NCBI RefSeq assembly: GCF_001679665.1
Contig: NZ_CP013244.1
Coordinates: forward strand, 1,364,001-1,428,000
Source of the DNA: Candidatus Viadribacter manganicus
GTDB lineage: Bacteria; Pseudomonadota; Alphaproteobacteria; Caulobacterales; Aquidulcibacteraceae
Direction of reading: 5' to 3'
Length of the DNA: 64,000 nt
Part shown: one piece after another, positions 1 to 8,043 of the stretch
How positions within the stretch are numbered: the stretch's first letter is position 1
How the letters are laid out: each line of letters opens with the position of its first letter
Notes under the pieces: generated by a model
Told to the model about the DNA's origin: nothing
What the model saw: only the letters and a program-made list of their open reading frames with translations
Databases searched by the model: none
Made by a program: the position numbers and the translations under genes

Positions 1-375
1 CCCGAACAATAAAATCTTATGGGTGTCGGCGCGCGATAAACGCCCCACCGCATGCAGCATGTCGAAAAGCGCAAGATCGGCCCTCGCGCCGGTTCGCTCA
101 TCAGCCAATTGCTGATATTGGCCGTAGAGCTCTTTTTCAAAGAGCGGCGCAAGGATGCTCAGCCCGTAACGCTCAGCCTCATCAATCAGCCGATAGGTGT
201 GCGCGGCCGCATTGCGCGCGATGCCGTGCACCGAGACCACAAGCGGCGCGCCGGCCACTTCGTTTCTGGCGCGATAAAAAAAGAACCGCCGCGGCGCCGG
301 TCCAGGAATTTCATAATAGCCAACCTTGCCGCTCGGCAAAGTTTCGTCGGCTTTGATGATCTGCATTGGACTCAT
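1..375 (-). CDS. alpha/beta-hydrolase-like protein, N-terminal part (cut by window edge)
   Basis: The reading frame starts at the ATG at 375 and runs off the left edge, so only about 125 N-terminal residues are visible. A beta strand leads into VSVHGIARNA (around residues 47-56), which looks like the HG oxyanion motif of PHB-depolymerase/esterase-type alpha/beta hydrolases. The nucleophile elbow and the catalytic Asp and His would lie outside the window. The start overlaps the stop of the upstream ABC transporter gene (ATGA), so the two are probably translated together. No signal peptide is visible, which suggests a cytoplasmic enzyme. The substrate cannot be told. Confidence 0.7.
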   Translation of the reverse strand, partial: MSPMQIIKADETLPSGKVGYYEIPGPAPRRFFFYRARNEVAGAPLVVSVHGIARNAAAHTYRLIDEAERYGLSILAPLFEKELYGQYQQLADERTGARADLALFDMLHAVGRLSRADTHKILLFG

Positions 376-2057
376 GAACTTGCGCCCTCTCGCCCAGAGG
401 CGCCGCCATCGATAAGCGCCAAGCGCACAGCCGACATAGCTTGCGCACGCACACCGCCCGCTTCGATCACCCATGTGCTAGTCGCGCGTTGGCGCCATGG
501 CGTAGATTGCGCCGCCATCACGATGGCGCCTGGATAATGCATCAGTCGCTCACCGATGCGCGATGCGGTCTCAGCATCGAAATCCTTGTCGACTTCATCC
601 AGAACCAAAAGCGCAGGCGCCCCCAACATGGCGCGCGCCAATTGCAGCTTTTGACGCTCAGCAGCTGAAAGTTCGGGCGCGCCTTCGCTGAGTTTAAAGC
701 CAAGCCCGCCGCTCAAGCGCCCGATCGTTGCTTGCAGTTCGCATGCTTCAATGACCGCAGCGATCTCCTCTTGCGATGCATTCGGAGCCCGATAGGTGAG
801 GTTCATCGCCAACGAACCCACCAGCAGCGGTGTTGCAGCACCGGCAAAACCAATGGCGCCGCGCAAGCTCCCCACTTTAAGATCACGCGCATCGCGGCCC
901 AGCACTCTAACGCGCCCGCGATCAGGCTCGCTAAGGCGCGCTGCAATGGCCAACAAGGTCGACTTTCCAGCGCCGCTTTCACCGCTGATGGCGACAATCT
1001 CGCCGCGGCGAATGTCCATGCTCACGTCCGCGAACAACGCGTTAACCGCAACCTCGCGCAAAGATAACACAAGGGCGTCGTCGGTCTTAGCCGAACGGGC
1101 CGCCCGCGGATGCGCGACGGCCAATTCAACACCAAGCGTCTGTTTCAGCTTTGCAATCGAAACACTTGCCCTGCGCCACAATTCAAAGGCAACGCCCAAA
1201 TCGCGCACCGCGCCGGCCAATAAGCCGCTGACCGAGATCGCCGCGACCACCGCGCCAACGCTCAACACCCCATCGCGCACTTCAAATGCGCCGATGGCCA
1301 AGGCCGCAAACACCAATCCAAGTCCGGTCATATGAACGATGGCCGCCATCGCGCCCGACACTTGCGCAAGCTTCAAACTGGCTTCGACCAAAGCCTCATT
1401 GCGCTTTTCCAGGCGCTTGCTCTCGCGACCAAACCGGTTGAAGGCGCGAATGGCGCCTGCAGCGCGGATGCTACGCGAGACAAAAGCTGCGATCGCGCCG
1501 CGCCTTTTGCGCGTCTGCTTAATCGCCCGGCTCAACGGCCCCGAAAGAAAAAGCACCGCCAAAGCGCCAACCAACACGATCGCGCCTGCCGCCATGGCCA
1601 AAAATGGGCTGCGCCAAGAAAGCGCCGCCAACAACAAGAACGTGCTCGCCGTCGCCGAGATCAAACGAACCAGCCCATCGCTGACCCATTTTTTGAGCGC
1701 TGTAAGATCGCCGACAAACGGCAATAACAGCCCCCCTTGCCCGCGTTGGGCGAGCACATCCGGCGACACATGCAAGAGATGATCGAACAATTGGCCGCGA
1801 AGCTCGCCGATATAACCAAGGCCGAGCTTTTCACCGGCCCAAGCGCGAAACACTTCCAAAGCCGCCCCGGCGCCGGCCAGCAGCACAAAAACCAAAGCAA
1901 GCTCGATCGCGCGCACGCCGATGAATTGATCGGCGACCAAAGCATCAACGCCAAGCTGGACGCAAAACGCCGCCCCCGCCGCGATCGCAGCGAGCGCAAG
2001 GCTGACACTGACCAAGATCAATAAAAGCCCGATGCGTCCACGCGTCAGTGGGATCAT
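372..2057 (-). CDS. ABC transporter, fused permease-ATPase (exporter type)
   Basis: This 561-aa half-transporter has about six membrane segments in residues 1-300 and a C-terminal ATPase. Walker A is GESGAGKST (about 359-367), the signature is LSAAERQ (about 463) and Walker B is LLVLDE. The position of the switch histidine reads IVMAAQST, so the conserved His appears to be Gln, which is unusual for an active exporter. I chose the ATG at 2057 because it forms an ATGA overlap with the stop of the preceding gene; a longer frame to 2096 exists but would overlap that gene by 43 nt. It is coupled to the P-loop gene upstream and the hydrolase downstream. The cargo is unknown. Confidence 0.88.
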   Translation of the reverse strand: MIPLTRGRIGLLLILVSVSLALAAIAAGAAFCVQLGVDALVADQFIGVRAIELALVFVLLAGAGAALEVFRAWAGEKLGLGYIGELRGQLFDHLLHVSPDVLAQRGQGGLLLPFVGDLTALKKWVSDGLVRLISATASTFLLLAALSWRSPFLAMAAGAIVLVGALAVLFLSGPLSRAIKQTRKRRGAIAAFVSRSIRAAGAIRAFNRFGRESKRLEKRNEALVEASLKLAQVSGAMAAIVHMTGLGLVFAALAIGAFEVRDGVLSVGAVVAAISVSGLLAGAVRDLGVAFELWRRASVSIAKLKQTLGVELAVAHPRAARSAKTDDALVLSLREVAVNALFADVSMDIRRGEIVAISGESGAGKSTLLAIAARLSEPDRGRVRVLGRDARDLKVGSLRGAIGFAGAATPLLVGSLAMNLTYRAPNASQEEIAAVIEACELQATIGRLSGGLGFKLSEGAPELSAAERQKLQLARAMLGAPALLVLDEVDKDFDAETASRIGERLMHYPGAIVMAAQSTPWRQRATSTWVIEAGGVRAQAMSAVRLALIDGGASGREGASS

Positions 2058-3181
2058 GAGAGCGCGCCGATCGCCACAAACGGCGCATGATGACAAACGC
2101 GCGCCGCATCGGTCGAATTTAAGAGCGCGCGCGTGGCCACAACTTCAACACCCAATTGCAATTGCGCCTCGCGCATAGCCAGCGGCGAAGAGGTGATAAG
2201 ACCGGTCACCGCGCGAAGCGGCAGTCCCCGCTCGCGCAGCCACTGAGCGCCCATCACAGCGCCCATAGAATCGGCCGCAGCCAACAACACCGCATCCAGT
2301 CTTTGTTGGGTCCGCGCCGAACTCAACAAGGCGGAGGTCTCGCGCTGGAAAAGACCATCGGCGATCTCAACCACGACGATATCAACCCCGCTCGCTGCAA
2401 CCCGATCAATGAGCGCGTGCGCTGCATTTTCCAATTGGCCGAACTCGGCCCCGGCCGTCGTGGCGTAACCCACGTCGGTAAAATCAAGCGCCACCAAAGC
2501 GCCGGCGTCGCGCATCGACCAGATATCGCCGCCCGAGCCGGTGCCGGTAATTTTGCAGGCGCCGACTTTCAGCCCTCCAGCCGCAAGGCCGCGAATAAGA
2601 TTGGCCGCTGACGTGGTCTTACCGGCATTCATCGAAGTGCCGACAACCGCCACCACGTGATCGGCGTCCGATGCGCGCGGGCCAACCGAAGCGGGCGCAA
2701 AATCTGCAAGATTAAGCGCACCACCGGCGCTGTCGGTCAGCACGCCAACCGGTGTAATCGCGGTCGGCTTTTTAACGCTGGCATGGCGGGCTAAAACCCG
2801 CGCTGCAATGCCCCCGCCTGCAACAAGATCACAAGGCCCGATCGCGTCGGGCACGATCGCTTCAAATTGGTCAGGCGCATAACGGGCGCCATAAGCGACG
2901 AGGATTTCATCGCCCACATAAAGCTGCGCGCGTCGACCCTGGGGCGATTCCAATCGGGCGTGATGACCAAGCTCACTCACCACCGCAAGCAACACGTGAC
3001 CAGATTGCGGCGCGAGTTTTTTGGATAAACCCGCAGCTTGTTCAACTTCAAGATGACGGCAAACAAACGAGCGCTTTGCGCGCTGCAAACGCTGATGCAG
3101 AGCCTTCAAATCCGGCCCGCCATTGGCGGCTTTCACATCGAAGTTGAAGCTCTTTGGTGGCATCTCGATCGTCGTTTCCAC
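2054..3181 (-). CDS. P-loop NTPase, DUF1611/MobB-like
   Basis: This is a 375-aa soluble protein. The N-terminal 170 residues show no motif I recognise. The C-terminal half opens with a P-loop, GTSMNAGKTT (about 181-190), followed by KVGACKITGTGSGGD and a hydrophobic strand ending in VVEIADGLF. That layout fits the DUF1611/MobB-type SIMIBI NTPases, which bind a nucleotide and act on a small metabolite or a protein. It is the first gene of a three-gene coupled operon with an ABC exporter and a hydrolase. I infer that it prepares or activates the exporter's substrate. Family placement is by motif only. Confidence 0.65.
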   Translation of the reverse strand: METTIEMPPKSFNFDVKAANGGPDLKALHQRLQRAKRSFVCRHLEVEQAAGLSKKLAPQSGHVLLAVVSELGHHARLESPQGRRAQLYVGDEILVAYGARYAPDQFEAIVPDAIGPCDLVAGGGIAARVLARHASVKKPTAITPVGVLTDSAGGALNLADFAPASVGPRASDADHVVAVVGTSMNAGKTTSAANLIRGLAAGGLKVGACKITGTGSGGDIWSMRDAGALVALDFTDVGYATTAGAEFGQLENAAHALIDRVAASGVDIVVVEIADGLFQRETSALLSSARTQQRLDAVLLAAADSMGAVMGAQWLRERGLPLRAVTGLITSSPLAMREAQLQLGVEVVATRALLNSTDAARVCHHAPFVAIGALS

Positions 3182-3453
3182 TAGCCATCCCCATTTAGCG
3201 CTAAGTCAGCGCCGCACCGGGACGCCTTACCTTTGATGGCGCAACGGGCGCGCCGCCATGACTTTCACTACTGAAGCGTGAGCGTTTTATTCCCCGCGCT
3301 CATGCTGAAGACAGCGCCGTCAAATCGCCTCTCATTTTCATTCGCGCCGAAGACGCAAGCATTGCGCAAGACCATCCAGATGCTTGTGCACTTATCATTC
3401 AGTTAGCTTTGACGTTCAGCCGCGCTGACCGGCCCGTCACATTGTCTGGCTCT

Positions 3454-4137
3454 TCAGTTTGAAGATCGCACACGCCAATGGGCATTGATGCGTTCGCTTT
3501 CCTCATCGGCGCCAACCAGAACCGGCGTCCCGCGCGCAGCCAATACAGCCTCAAAGATCGAGGCTTGCGCCTCCATGCTCATGCCATGGCCCGAACTTGG
3601 CGAAGCGGTCGTTACAGAAGCAACACTTACCCAGCTCTGGCCATCACGACACGCCAACAACGCAAAACTGCCCGTTAAGGTCAAAAGTTGCGCTTGGCGA
3701 CACACGCCAGCATCGGTGTTTATTGTTTGTGTAAGGCTAATTTCACCGCTCAAAGAAGACCGCATTTGCCCGCTTGGCGCCTCATCGAGCGCGGCGATCA
3801 CATCGGCCGGTAAAGCCCGCCCGTGGGGGGCGTAAAAATGACCAAAGCCTGCCCCTACGCCAACGCCCAAGATGCAAACGCCAATGAGCGCGCTCACCTG
3901 GCGGCGCCATTGGCCTTGGCGAGCAGTGCGGCGAAACGAGCGCAATTTGCTCGCTAAGGGATCTTCCGATGGCGAAGGCGAAACCGCCAGCGCGCCGCGC
4001 AACTGGCTGTCGACGCGCGCGAACGCATCCAAACGCTCAGCCGCCGCCGCTTCAACGCTCAAACGTCGACGCAGCACATCACGTTGGCTGGCGTCCAATT
4101 CATCGTCCAGATAAGCGCCGATCTGCTCGTCAATCAT
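3454..4137 (-). CDS. anti-sigma factor (membrane, zinc-less type), pair 1
   Basis: This is a 227-aa protein from the ATG at 4137 (MIDEQIGAYLDDELD). Residues 1-60 form an acidic helical domain of the anti-sigma type, without the HxxxCxxC zinc motif. One membrane segment (ALIGVCILGVGVGAGFGHF) lies near residue 105, followed by a roughly 110-residue periplasmic domain. It sits 22 nt downstream of an ECF sigma gene. A longer frame to 4254 would overlap the sigma gene and is not needed. The membrane topology suggests it holds the sigma factor until an envelope signal arrives. It is paralogous to the anti-sigma at 6711-7418. Confidence 0.8.
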   Translation of the reverse strand: MIDEQIGAYLDDELDASQRDVLRRRLSVEAAAAERLDAFARVDSQLRGALAVSPSPSEDPLASKLRSFRRTARQGQWRRQVSALIGVCILGVGVGAGFGHFYAPHGRALPADVIAALDEAPSGQMRSSLSGEISLTQTINTDAGVCRQAQLLTLTGSFALLACRDGQSWVSVASVTTASPSSGHGMSMEAQASIFEAVLAARGTPVLVGADEESERINAHWRVRSSN

Positions 4138-4159
4138 CAGAAGATCCCAACCCCATCGC

Positions 4160-4723
4160 CTAGCCGCTCTCCTGGCCGTTTTCCCGGAGATCTTTCTGGC
4201 CATTCTCGCGGCCATCTTCGTCAGTTTGGTGCGAAGACTTGAGCGCCTCTGCAATCGCCGCGCGCGCGCGCGCCAATCGGCTCATCACGGTGCCGATCGG
4301 GATTGCAAGGGTCTCCGCCGCCTCCTGATATGAATAATCTTCAAGCACAACGAGCGTCAGAACTGCGCGTTGCTCAGGCGCCAAGTCCGAAAACGCCCGC
4401 ACCACCCCAACAAGATCGCTGCGCGCTTCCAAAAACGGGGTCGGATCAAGGCCAATATGTTCGGCCTCTTCGATTTGAACTTGGCGTCGGCGTGCAAACT
4501 CATTGCGATTATCGATCCAGACGTTTTGGATGATTTTAAACATCCAACTATCCAAGCGCCGCGCCGGGTCGAAACCGGCCGAACTGCGCAAGGCGCGCTC
4601 TAACGCCGTCTGCAACACATCCTCGCTCAGGTCCGATGCGCCGCAAAGCGAGCGCGCAAACCGGCGCAATCTCGGCAGCAAACTAACGAGCGCGCTTTGA
4701 AACTCTCTTTGTGCAGACGACAT
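4160..4723 (-). CDS. ECF RNA polymerase sigma factor, copy 1
   Basis: The 187-aa protein has the two-domain ECF layout. Region 2 spans about residues 12-85 (LPRLRRFARSL, RLDSWMFKIIQNVWID). Region 4 spans about 118-170 (LTLVVLEDYSYQEAAETLAI, IGTVMSRLARAR). It directs RNA polymerase to a small stress or envelope regulon and is presumably held by the membrane anti-sigma encoded next. The core sequence is strikingly like the sigma factor at 7418-7939, pointing to a local duplication. No target promoter could be assigned by eye. Confidence 0.92.
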   Translation of the reverse strand: MSSAQREFQSALVSLLPRLRRFARSLCGASDLSEDVLQTALERALRSSAGFDPARRLDSWMFKIIQNVWIDNRNEFARRRQVQIEEAEHIGLDPTPFLEARSDLVGVVRAFSDLAPEQRAVLTLVVLEDYSYQEAAETLAIPIGTVMSRLARARAAIAEALKSSHQTDEDGRENGQKDLRENGQESG

Positions 4724-4903
4724 AACGTTTGATGATTACCGCGCGGCGGCCTGGATATTCCCTAAGGGCGGCGGCAAAATTTCGATCCTCGCCAGCCCAA
4801 GCGCCCAAACGCGACGTCTTTGAGCCTAGCCTCTCAAGGCCGAAGGCCACATCTTAGCATAATGTAAGCCTTAAGAGCCGACCGACCCAAAATGGGCAAG
4901 CGC

Positions 4904-5545
4904 TTAGCCTGCGGCAGCGGCGTCGCTTACATTAGGGGCGCTAAAGCGCGCCAAACCTTGGCGCCAGATCTCGCCAGCGGCCGTCTCGGCCTCTTGCGCT
5001 GATGCAATCGGCGCAGAAACAATTTGCTGCAAATACCAGCCATCGCGTTCGGCCACAGCGACGCGCAAAAATTGCATTTCACCGCCAACCGGCGCCTGCA
5101 AACGCTGAATGCGATAATGCACCAGCCCTTGTGGCGATTGAAGATCGGCGGCGCTGACTTGGCCTGGCCAAGCTTCAGGCTCTAATCCAGCGGCCAATTG
5201 CGCCACGCTGGCGCTAAACACGGCGTCAAGCGTGGTTGGCGTAGAAAAACGCACAGCAACCCAACCGACCGCCACCCCATCTTGGGTGCTCGAACATTGC
5301 GCTCCGGCGTTTTGGGCGTTGGCTGGAAAGACATCGAATGCAAATGCCCCATTAGGCGGCAGAACACAGACCATGCCGCTTGGCTCATGACGAATGGCGG
5401 CGAAGGCATCGGTGCTGGCGTCTGCGAAATCGGGCGCGCCGCGCTCGCGCAACATGGTTTGCGCCAGCTCATGATTGGCGCCGGCATCGGACTTGTTGCA
5501 AGCGCCCAAAGCCAAGACCAGCACACACAAACCGACACGCAACAC
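4904..5545 (-). CDS. predicted outer-membrane or periplasmic lipoprotein, unknown function
   Basis: The best start is the GTG at 5545, 4 nt after a strong ribosome binding site (GGGGAGAGGGCAA-GTG). It gives a 213-residue protein with a lipoprotein signal (VLRVGLCVLVLALGAC, lipobox LGAC). The frame is open to 5659, but that extension lacks such a site and buries the signal. The mature part is a soluble alpha/beta-looking domain with no motif I recognise. It is divergent from the outer-membrane protein at 5807 and lies between the two sigma/anti-sigma modules, so it may belong to their regulon (inference). Confidence 0.65.
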   Translation of the reverse strand: MLRVGLCVLVLALGACNKSDAGANHELAQTMLRERGAPDFADASTDAFAAIRHEPSGMVCVLPPNGAFAFDVFPANAQNAGAQCSSTQDGVAVGWVAVRFSTPTTLDAVFSASVAQLAAGLEPEAWPGQVSAADLQSPQGLVHYRIQRLQAPVGGEMQFLRVAVAERDGWYLQQIVSAPIASAQEAETAAGEIWRQGLARFSAPNVSDAAAAG

Positions 5546-5806
5546 TTGCCCTCTCCCCTTCGTTTGAAGAGCCCATCGAGGGCGCTTTGGAGCGGCGCTT
5601 GTCAATTGAACTCGCGCCTGAGGGCTCATCTTCGCGCCGGGCCTCGCCCTCGCCTTCAAAGCGAAGCGGCTCGCCTTTTATGGGCGCTCGTCTCGATTAA
5701 AACATGCGGCCAATGGGAAATCGAACCCGATCGCCTCCGCTATGAGAGAAACGCGGTGAAAGCCGCTCTGGTTTGTGTCGAATGCGGGAGCATTGAGGAG
5801 AACCCA

Positions 5807-6598
5807 ATGAACGTCCCCAAAGGCGCGCTCGCGTTGGCCTTAGCCCTCGCCGCGGCCTCGCTTGCAAGCCCTGCAAGCGCCGAAGTGCGCTTAAGCTTTG
5901 CCGCCGGCCTCGACTATTCCAACGGCAAATATGGCCAAGCTGAAAACACCGAGATTATCGCCGTGCCGTTCGGGGTGCGATTGAGCGTCGATGATTGGAC
6001 CTTTAGAGCCAATTCTTCCTATCTCACGGTGACAGGTCCAGCCGACGTCACCGAAGATGGCGAAACCAGCCAGAGCACCGGCGCGCGCCAAGGCGCAGAG
6101 CGCGGCATCGGTGATACAACCTTATCGGTCGAACGCGCCTTTCGCCGCATCGGCGGCTCACCCGCTTATGTCACCGCAAGCGCGCGCGCGCGTTTGCCCA
6201 GCGGCGATGAAACGCAGGGGCTTGGGGTTGGCGCGGTCGATTATTCATTGGTCGGTGAAGCTGGCGTCTCGACTGACGAAGGCGGGGTTTATGTTTCGGC
6301 TGGCTATCGCTTCTTAGGCCAAACCGATGACGGTCCAGAACGCCAAGACGGCATGCAAGGGGCGATTGGCGCATGGGCGCCGCTCACCAATCGCGTCCGC
6401 GTCGGCGCTTTTGGAAGCTGGCGCGAGGCCTCCATCGAGGGCGGTGAAAATCCTGCCAGCGCCGGCGCTTATATTTCTTATCGCATGAGCGAGCGCTTGC
6501 GCGTCACCTTTACAGCCAGCGCCGGCCTTTCAGACGCAAGCGCCGATGAAACAGCCGGCATCCGCTTTAACTGGCTGCCCGGCGCATTGAACGATTAA
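5807..6598 (+). CDS. outer-membrane beta-barrel protein, transporter-like
   Basis: The ATG at 5807 follows a good site (GAGGAG). It encodes 263 residues with a Sec signal peptide (ALALALALAAASLASPASA, cleavage before EV). The mature protein alternates polar and hydrophobic residues with a Gly/Tyr-rich pattern (YVSAGYRFLG, GAYISYRMSERLRVTF), typical of a beta-barrel. It ends in IRFNWLPGALND rather than a classic terminal Phe. The longer frame beginning at 5198 runs through the lipoprotein gene on the other strand and is a shadow. A hairpin terminator follows at 6623. The substrate is unknown. Confidence 0.7.
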   Translation: MNVPKGALALALALAAASLASPASAEVRLSFAAGLDYSNGKYGQAENTEIIAVPFGVRLSVDDWTFRANSSYLTVTGPADVTEDGETSQSTGARQGAERGIGDTTLSVERAFRRIGGSPAYVTASARARLPSGDETQGLGVGAVDYSLVGEAGVSTDEGGVYVSAGYRFLGQTDDGPERQDGMQGAIGAWAPLTNRVRVGAFGSWREASIEGGENPASAGAYISYRMSERLRVTFTASAGLSDASADETAGIRFNWLPGALND

Positions 6599-6622
6599 CT
6601 CTCTTGCCTCGCCAATGCTCAA

Positions 6623-6655
6623 CGCCGCCGATCGAAGATCGGCGGCGGTTTTGTC
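6623..6655 (+). terminator. rho-independent terminator after the beta-barrel gene
   Basis: An 11-bp perfect stem (CGCCGCCGATC / GATCGGCGGCG) with a GAA loop is followed by GTTTTGTCT. It lies 25 nt after the stop of the outer-membrane protein and separates it from the convergent anti-sigma gene. Confidence 0.8.
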
Positions 6656-6710
6656 TATGCTTGAGCTACGTCGTCGGTTCGAAAACCAAGCGCGTTTTCA
6701 GCCGCTGATC

Positions 6711-7418
6711 TTAACGCCAGCCATCATTGATCGCCTGGCGCTCGCTTGGTCCATCAAGCGCTTCAACAGCGCCCAATCTTGCAATCGCCGCATCAATGAC
6801 GCCGCCGCCGCTTGCGGCGACGTAAAGATCAGCGCTGGGCGCCGGCGTCGCCGCAATCATCCGCCATGAGCCGGACGCGCCTTTACAGGCCAAAACATCG
6901 GTGCGCTGTTCAGAGCCGTCCAAACGAAACTGACGGCAAAAATCGCCGCTTGCCGTGCGCACGCTCAAAATCGGCTCAAAGCGCGCGCCGTTGATTTGCG
7001 CGCTTTCGCCGCTGGCGAGCTGATCCAACAAATGGCCCTCGCCAACAGAGACCCCATAGGGCTCAACAACGGCGCGATTGAGCGCATCGCCAAGCACCAT
7101 CCCACAGATAAGCGCCATCGACATCGCCGCTGCGCCCGCCCCCCAACGCCAGCGCCTATGCTCGTTCAGATATCTGGCGACCGGCCCGATCTTTGCGGGA
7201 CCGCTCGGCGGCGCCTTCAAAATAAAATCTTCCAAGCCATCGGCCCGCGCAGACGGTGCAAGGTCAAACGCCGATTTCAACGCCGCATCAGCGCCAGCCA
7301 TGCGTTCCAAGCGCGCCGCTGCGGCCGGATCATGGCGAATTTTATGTTCGACCATGATGCGCTGGGCCGGCGAGAGCTCGCCATCGAGATAAGCGCTGAG
7401 AAGATCGTCGTCCAACAT
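6711..7418 (-). CDS. anti-sigma factor (membrane, zinc-less type), pair 2
   Basis: This 235-aa protein has the same plan as the anti-sigma at 3454-4137. An acidic N-terminal helical domain (MLDDDLLSAYLDGELSPAQR) is followed by one membrane segment near residue 105 (WGAGAAAMSMALICGMVLG) and a periplasmic domain. No zinc-binding HxxxCxxC is present. Its ATG overlaps the sigma stop by one base (TGATG), so translation is coupled and the proteins are probably made in fixed ratio. It is assumed to sequester the neighbouring sigma factor at the inner membrane. Confidence 0.8.
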   Translation of the reverse strand: MLDDDLLSAYLDGELSPAQRIMVEHKIRHDPAAAARLERMAGADAALKSAFDLAPSARADGLEDFILKAPPSGPAKIGPVARYLNEHRRWRWGAGAAAMSMALICGMVLGDALNRAVVEPYGVSVGEGHLLDQLASGESAQINGARFEPILSVRTASGDFCRQFRLDGSEQRTDVLACKGASGSWRMIAATPAPSADLYVAASGGGVIDAAIARLGAVEALDGPSERQAINDGWR

Positions 7419-7939
7419 CAGTTTTGCTTTTTCACCTTCGCAAATGTCGCTCGTTGCATCAAAGCCGCCATCGCCGAGCGCGCGCGAGACAACCTGCTCA
7501 TCACCGTGCCTAAGGGTATCGATAACGCCTCGGACACTTCAACATAAGTCAGCCCCTCAAACACCACCAAAGCCAGCACCGTTCGGTGTTCTTCGGCCAG
7601 ATTTGCGAACGCTGCCCGGGCAGCGCGCATTTCATCGCGTTGTTCAATGGTCTGACGTCCGTCTTCGCCTTCAAAATCTAGATCTTCAAATGGCTGGGTC
7701 GGCGATCTGGCTTCGGCGCGCCGCATGTCCACCCAGCTATTTTGCATGATCTTGAACATCCAAGAATCAAGTCTTCTATCGGCCTGAAACCCACTCCAAT
7801 TGCGCAATGCCCGCTCCAGCGCCGAATGCAGCAAGTCTTCGGCCAGGTCGGTGCGCCCCGCCAAAGCCAAGGCAAAGCGCCTCAGCCGCGGCAGCAGCGA
7901 CACCAGTTCTTTTCGGAACGCGAGATTGTCCTCACTCAT
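7418..7939 (-). CDS. ECF RNA polymerase sigma factor, copy 2
   Basis: This is a 173-aa ECF sigma factor from the ATG at 7939 (MSEDNLAFRKELV); the frame is open to 7963. Region 2 (LVSLLPRLRRFALALAG, RRLDSWMFKIMQNSWVD) and region 4 (LALVVFEGLTYVEVSEAL, IPLGTVMSRLSRAR) are clear. It closely matches the sigma factor at 4160-4723, including LDSWMFKI-QN and IGTVMSRL/LGTVMSRL. It is divergent from the subtilase gene at 8044, about 100 bp away, so that protease is a possible target or sensor-side partner (inference). Confidence 0.92.
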   Translation of the reverse strand: MSEDNLAFRKELVSLLPRLRRFALALAGRTDLAEDLLHSALERALRNWSGFQADRRLDSWMFKIMQNSWVDMRRAEARSPTQPFEDLDFEGEDGRQTIEQRDEMRAARAAFANLAEEHRTVLALVVFEGLTYVEVSEALSIPLGTVMSRLSRARSAMAALMQRATFAKVKKQN

Positions 7940-8043
7940 TTCCGTACAACCACTACCGATCAAACGGGCATTCTATTCCCGGCGGCGTGATTATTTCCCC
8001 GAGCGCTCATCCATGATATGGTTAAAGTGTGGAGTGGATAACG

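Noticed and set aside
5198..5806. N-terminal extension of the beta-barrel frame
   Set aside because: It runs through the lipoprotein gene on the other strand and would bury the signal peptide that follows a good ribosome binding site at 5807.
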